Of a stretch of 64,000 nucleotides of DNA, positions 61,186 to 64,000 are shown in pieces. This stretch comes from Lachnospiraceae bacterium (lineage in GTDB: Bacteria > Bacillota > Clostridia > Lachnospirales > Lachnospiraceae). The first letter of the stretch is position 1; the number at the start of each line of letters is the position of its first letter. Below the pieces are notes generated by a model, which did no database searches, was not told the DNA's origin, and saw only the letters and a list, made by a program, of their open reading frames with translations. Position numbers and translations under genes: made by a program. Location of the stretch: the NCBI GenBank assembly GCA_021770245.1, contig JAETRI010000006.1, positions 1 through 64,000 of the forward strand, in the 5' to 3' direction.

Positions 61186-61872
61186 ATGAGCTTCAGGGAA
61201 GACGTATTTTCTAAAATCCTGACTTATATTACCGTTGCCGTCCTGCTGGGAGCGATGCTGGCCGAGGCATTCGTCATCTACCGGGAGCGCATCGCGCGGG
61301 AGGAGACGCAGGGCCGGCTGGAGGCGGCACAGGAAGGGATCCGGGAGCTGGCCGAGACCCGCCGCGGCCTGGAGGAGGAAATTGCCGTCCTGCAGGAGTA
61401 TAAGGAATTGTGGGAAAACAGAGTCATCCTGGCAGACGGGGAACAGCTGGCCCTGCTTCGGAAAAACCTTCATGCCAGGACGTCTTTGATCCCGGAGGAA
61501 GCCGAGGCCGCGGCCGTCCTGGCGGTGGAGGAACGGCTCAGGGAAAAAGAGGAAGAGGCCGGAAAGAAGGAACCGGAGGAAGAGCCGGAGGAAATCAGGG
61601 TCCACCTCACCTTTCCCGACCCGGAAAACCGGGAATGGCTCCTTGTGCTGAACGATCAGGAGGGCGCGGACGGATTTTGGCTTCTTTATGCGAAGGCCGA
61701 GGACGCGCAGCAGGAGGTGGCCGTGGAATTTCTGTATGAGGTGCCCCTGCGCCGGTCGGACGGCGGGCCGGAACGGGACGAAATGGACCGGATTGTCTGG
61801 AACTGTATCGCATACAACGCGGGGACGGGCTGGCAGGCCTGCGTGCCGGAGGGGGATGAAGAGCGGCAATGA
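61186..61872 (+). CDS. Membrane-anchored coiled-coil protein of unknown function
   Basis: A 228-residue protein with one N-terminal membrane helix (about residues 13-31), a coiled coil (about 32-80), a Glu/Lys/Pro-rich linker and a C-terminal globular part (IRVHLTFPDPENREWLLVLND...). No known domain is recognised. Its stop overlaps the next ATG (ATGA), so it is coupled to the TPR-like protein and may be its membrane partner. Confidence 0.65.
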   Translation: MSFREDVFSKILTYITVAVLLGAMLAEAFVIYRERIAREETQGRLEAAQEGIRELAETRRGLEEEIAVLQEYKELWENRVILADGEQLALLRKNLHARTSLIPEEAEAAAVLAVEERLREKEEEAGKKEPEEEPEEIRVHLTFPDPENREWLLVLNDQEGADGFWLLYAKAEDAQQEVAVEFLYEVPLRRSDGGPERDEMDRIVWNCIAYNAGTGWQACVPEGDEERQ

Positions 61873-62639
61873 AGAGTATGGAGGAGATCTACAGAGAACT
61901 GAACGACCTGGCGGCCTCCGGCGACCGGGAAGGGACGGAAGCTTTCCTTTGCGGCTGTATGGACAGGGCCAGGGAGGAAGAGGCATACGGCATCTATCTC
62001 GCATCGGGCAACGAGCTGCTGTGTTTTTACCGGGAAACGGAGCAGTTCGAAAGGGCATTCAGCCTGGCGGAGGATCTTTTGCTCCTGATGGAAGAATTTC
62101 ATCTGGAGGAATCGGAGTCCTTTGCCTGTGTGCTCATCAATACGGCGGCCGCCTATAACGGAGCGGGAGACTTTACGGAGGCCCTGCGCCTCTATCGCCG
62201 TTCGGTGCAGATCCTGGAGGGGAAGAAGGAGTCGAAGGGGCTGCTGGCCCGGATTTTGACGGAAGCGGCTTTAACCATGATGAAAACCGGCGAGGAGAAG
62301 GAATCGGAAGGGTTCCTGAAGCGGGTCGTGGAGCTCTTTGAAACCGGCCCGGAGAAGGACGGGGACGTCCTGGGAAGGGCTGAGGCGGACATCTATTATG
62401 TGACGGCCCTTTCCGGCCTGGGGGAGGCGGCGTGGAAGCGGGAAGAAAAGGAGCGCGCGCTCGCTTTCTATGAAAAAGCCGCCAGGGTGAGCGCCCGGGG
62501 CGGGGAGAGTGCGGGCACGAGGGTGCTGTGGGAGAACTGTGCCGCGCTGGCCCATATGCTGGGGGACGGAGAAAGGGAAAAGGGGTATCGCAGTGCCTCC
62601 GGCGGTGTTCCGGTCGGAAAGGATGCGGGAAAAGCTTGA
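61869..62639 (+). CDS. Tetratricopeptide-repeat-like protein
   Basis: A 256-residue, all-helical protein with TPR-like repeats, for example AYNGAGDFTEALRLYRRSVQ and GEAAWKREEKERALAFYEKA with the A..Y..A spacing. No catalytic motif. Such proteins act as protein-interaction scaffolds. It is coupled to the upstream membrane-anchored coiled-coil gene and is followed by the NusG-II gene, with possible TTGA overlap. Confidence 0.7.
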   Translation: MKSMEEIYRELNDLAASGDREGTEAFLCGCMDRAREEEAYGIYLASGNELLCFYRETEQFERAFSLAEDLLLLMEEFHLEESESFACVLINTAAAYNGAGDFTEALRLYRRSVQILEGKKESKGLLARILTEAALTMMKTGEEKESEGFLKRVVELFETGPEKDGDVLGRAEADIYYVTALSGLGEAAWKREEKERALAFYEKAARVSARGGESAGTRVLWENCAALAHMLGDGEREKGYRSASGGVPVGKDAGKA

Positions 62640-62664
62640 AACATACGTTCGATCATGCTATAAT
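62636..62664 (+). promoter_or_regulatory. Strong sigma-A-type promoter at the end of the TPR gene
   Basis: TTGAAA at 62636-62641, a 17-bp spacer and TATAAT at 62659-62664. It overlaps the stop of the TPR gene and one candidate start of the NusG-II gene. Transcripts from it would have a very short or no leader for that gene. Confidence 0.7.
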
Positions 62665-63031
62665 ACAAAAAAAGGATTTGCTTTTACTCGTCCTCCTTTT
62701 AGCGGGAGCGGGTGTTCTGGCTCTGGGTTTGTCCCTGTTTGGCGGGACGGGGACCCGGGTGGCGGTCTACGTGGACGGCAGGCAGCAGGAGATACACGCC
62801 CTGCAGGAGGACGGCTCTTTCCTGATACGGGACGGCGCAGGCAACGAGAACCTGGTGGTCATTGAGGACGGAACGGTCCGGGTGGAGGAAGCCAACTGCC
62901 CGGACCGGCTTTGTGTCCGCCAGGGAAGGATCAGCCGCAGCGGGGAGAGTATCATCTGCCTTCCTCACAAGGTCGTGATAGCCGTGGAGGGCAGGGAAGG
63001 GGAAACGGGAACGGATGCCGTAGTCCGGTGA
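62636..63031 (+). CDS. NusG domain II-containing small membrane protein
   Basis: A hydrophobic helix (LLLLVLLLAGAGVLALGLSLF) is followed by a NusG-domain-II fold with VAVYVDGRQQEIHALQEDGS, EEANCPDRLCVRQGRIS and SIICLPHKVVIAVEG, as in proteins paired with Gx transporters and Rnf genes. No ATG lies in frame near the helix. The TTG at 62636 overlaps the previous stop (TTGA) and gives 131 residues; the TTG at 62678 is an alternative. The pattern CPDRLC...ICLPHK is strongly conserved. The start is therefore uncertain, the family is not. Confidence 0.75.
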   Translation: MKHTFDHAIIQKKDLLLLVLLLAGAGVLALGLSLFGGTGTRVAVYVDGRQQEIHALQEDGSFLIRDGAGNENLVVIEDGTVRVEEANCPDRLCVRQGRISRSGESIICLPHKVVIAVEGREGETGTDAVVR

Positions 63032-63035
63032 AGAT

Positions 63036-63539
63036 ATGACGGGAAAGAAAACTGCGATGTTGGGCATGCTGCTTGCCTTTGCGTTGATTTTAGCATATGT
63101 GGAAAGCCTGCTGCCCCTGCCTTTCGGGGTCCCGGGCATGAAGCTGGGGCTTCCCAATCTGGCCGTCCTTTTGGTCCTGTACCGTTTCGGCGGGAAGGAA
63201 GCGCTGTCGGTAAACCTGGCAAGAGTGGTGCTGTCGGGATTTTTATTCGGGAACTTTGCCTCCATCCTATACAGCCTTTCCGGGGCTCTGCTTAGCTTCT
63301 TTGTCATGTCCGTGTGCAAAAAGGGAAAGGGGTTTGGCGTCGTGGGCGTGAGCGTCGCCGGCGGCTGTGCCCATAACCTGGCCCAGGCTGCGGTGGCTGC
63401 GATGGTAACCTCCACGGGACAGATTTTTTATTACCTTCCGCCCCTGATCGTCTGCGGCAGCCTGACGGGATTCGGTCTGGGCCTGGCTGCCCGGGGCGTT
63501 TTGGCCCGTCTGCCCGGAAACGCCGGGAAGGAAGGCTGA
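63036..63539 (+). CDS. Gx transporter family protein (HepPP synthase component I-like)
   Basis: A 167-residue membrane protein with about five helices and the family signature MKLGLPNLAVLLVLYRFGGKEAL, then GCAHNLAQAAVAAMV. It is commonly found next to NusG-domain-II proteins and polyprenyl synthase genes. From memory it has been annotated as heptaprenyl diphosphate synthase component I, but the sequence looks like an ECF-type small transporter. Its substrate is not known. Confidence 0.85.
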   Translation: MTGKKTAMLGMLLAFALILAYVESLLPLPFGVPGMKLGLPNLAVLLVLYRFGGKEALSVNLARVVLSGFLFGNFASILYSLSGALLSFFVMSVCKKGKGFGVVGVSVAGGCAHNLAQAAVAAMVTSTGQIFYYLPPLIVCGSLTGFGLGLAARGVLARLPGNAGKEG

Positions 63540-63579
63540 CGGAGCCGGATCCGTCGTATAAGAAGGGGAAAGGAAAAGG

Positions 63580-64000
63580 ATGTTTGCATATTTGATCGGA
63601 CGGATTGCGGATATTTCCGCGGACAACGTGGTGCTTGAAGTAAACCACATGGGTTTTAATATCAGAATACCGGGAAGCCTGACCGGAAAGCTTCCCGGTA
63701 TCGGAAAAGAAGTGAAGATCTATACCTATACCTGCGTGCGGGAGGACGCCTTTTGTCTCTACGGGTTTCTCACGAAAGACGACCTGGAAATGTTCCGCCT
63801 CCTGATTACGGTGAACGGGATCGGCCCTAAAGGAGGTCTGGCGGTTTTGTCCGCAATGAGCGCGGACGACGTACGTTTTGCCGTCCTCTCTCAGGATGCG
63901 AAAGCGATAGCGAAGGCACCGGGAATCGGGGCGAAGACCGCGCAGAGGGTGATTTTGGATTTGAAGGATAAGATATCCTTAGAGGATACCCTCCGTCCGG
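63580..64000 (+). CDS. ruvA: Holliday junction helicase subunit RuvA, 3' end outside window
   Basis: The first 140 residues are present. They begin MFAYLIGRIADISADNVVLE, with the OB-fold (VKIYTYTCVREDAFCLYGF) and two helix-hairpin-helix motifs (LLITVNGIGPKGGLAVLSAM and IAKAPGIGAKTAQRVILDL). RuvA targets RuvB to Holliday junctions. The gene runs off the right edge; the ribosome-binding site is GGAAAAGGA. Confidence 0.95.
   Translation, partial: MFAYLIGRIADISADNVVLEVNHMGFNIRIPGSLTGKLPGIGKEVKIYTYTCVREDAFCLYGFLTKDDLEMFRLLITVNGIGPKGGLAVLSAMSADDVRFAVLSQDAKAIAKAPGIGAKTAQRVILDLKDKISLEDTLRP

Noticed and set aside
1..64000. CRISPR arrays or tRNA/rRNA genes
   Set aside because: No regularly spaced short repeats outside coding minisatellites, and no cloverleaf with a GTTCRA loop or rRNA core was seen on either strand by eye.

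Overview
The window looks like a chromosome segment of a motile, strictly anaerobic Firmicute of the Lachnospiraceae / Clostridium cluster XIV type. The evidence is a clostridial flagellar operon with FliY, CheC, CheD and CheV, an [FeFe] hydrogenase, RemA, a NusG-domain-II/Gx-transporter pair and moderately high GC. The genus assignment is an inference. No rRNA, tRNA or CRISPR array was found.

Layout. (1) 1-5,135 is AT-rich accessory DNA: a truncated ISL3-type transposase, two divergently oriented unknown membrane proteins forming a minus-strand operon, and a small XRE regulator. (2) 5,343-17,802 is a biosynthetic locus: one giant NRPS (C-A-PCP, three times, then a thioester reductase), an acyl-AMP ligase and a stand-alone acyl carrier protein. 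Together they suggest an N-acylated tripeptide released reductively as an aldehyde or alcohol. The XRE gene is divergent and the shared intergenic region carries repeated TTGCAAT-type half-sites. (3) 17,803-21,720 is a mosaic of small genes, a tandem duplication in decay, a PIN-toxin relic, a MITE-like hairpin insertion, a nucleoside-kinase-like gene and ispF. (4) 21,985-25,535 is a two-gene [FeFe]-hydrogenase operon. (5) 25,742-53,095 is a nearly continuous flagellar/chemotaxis operon: a FliD-like protein, flgB, fliE, fliF, fliG, fliH, fliI, fliJ, fliK, flgD, a TIGR02530-type protein, flgE, flbD, motA, motB, fliM, cheY, flgC, fliY, fliO, fliP, fliQ, fliR, flhB, flhA, fliA, flgF-like, flgG, cheC, cheD, cheV. 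flgC is not in its usual place and fliL, flhF and flhG are not seen. (6) 53,282-64,000 is housekeeping: a coiled-coil protein, yicC, remA, gmk, rpoZ, rimO, pgsA, cinA, a zinc-ribbon repeat protein, two further proteins of unknown role, a NusG-II protein, a Gx transporter and the start of ruvA.

The most interesting signals are: (a) the lipotripeptide-aldehyde-type NRPS, whose middle adenylation core sits in an AT-rich patch between DNA nearly identical to the other two modules; (b) a roughly 102-nt structured leader repeated in front of the acyl ligase and ispF, ending in a GCCGC/GCGGC hairpin 13-16 nt before the start codon, a hairpin also seen before flgC, fliQ, flgG and rimO; (c) a FliY whose linker carries three tandem copies of a motif resembling the CheY-P-binding peptide; (d) a 117-bp hairpin insertion with 9-bp direct repeats; (e) a 1.8-kb tandem duplication reduced to ordered fragments.
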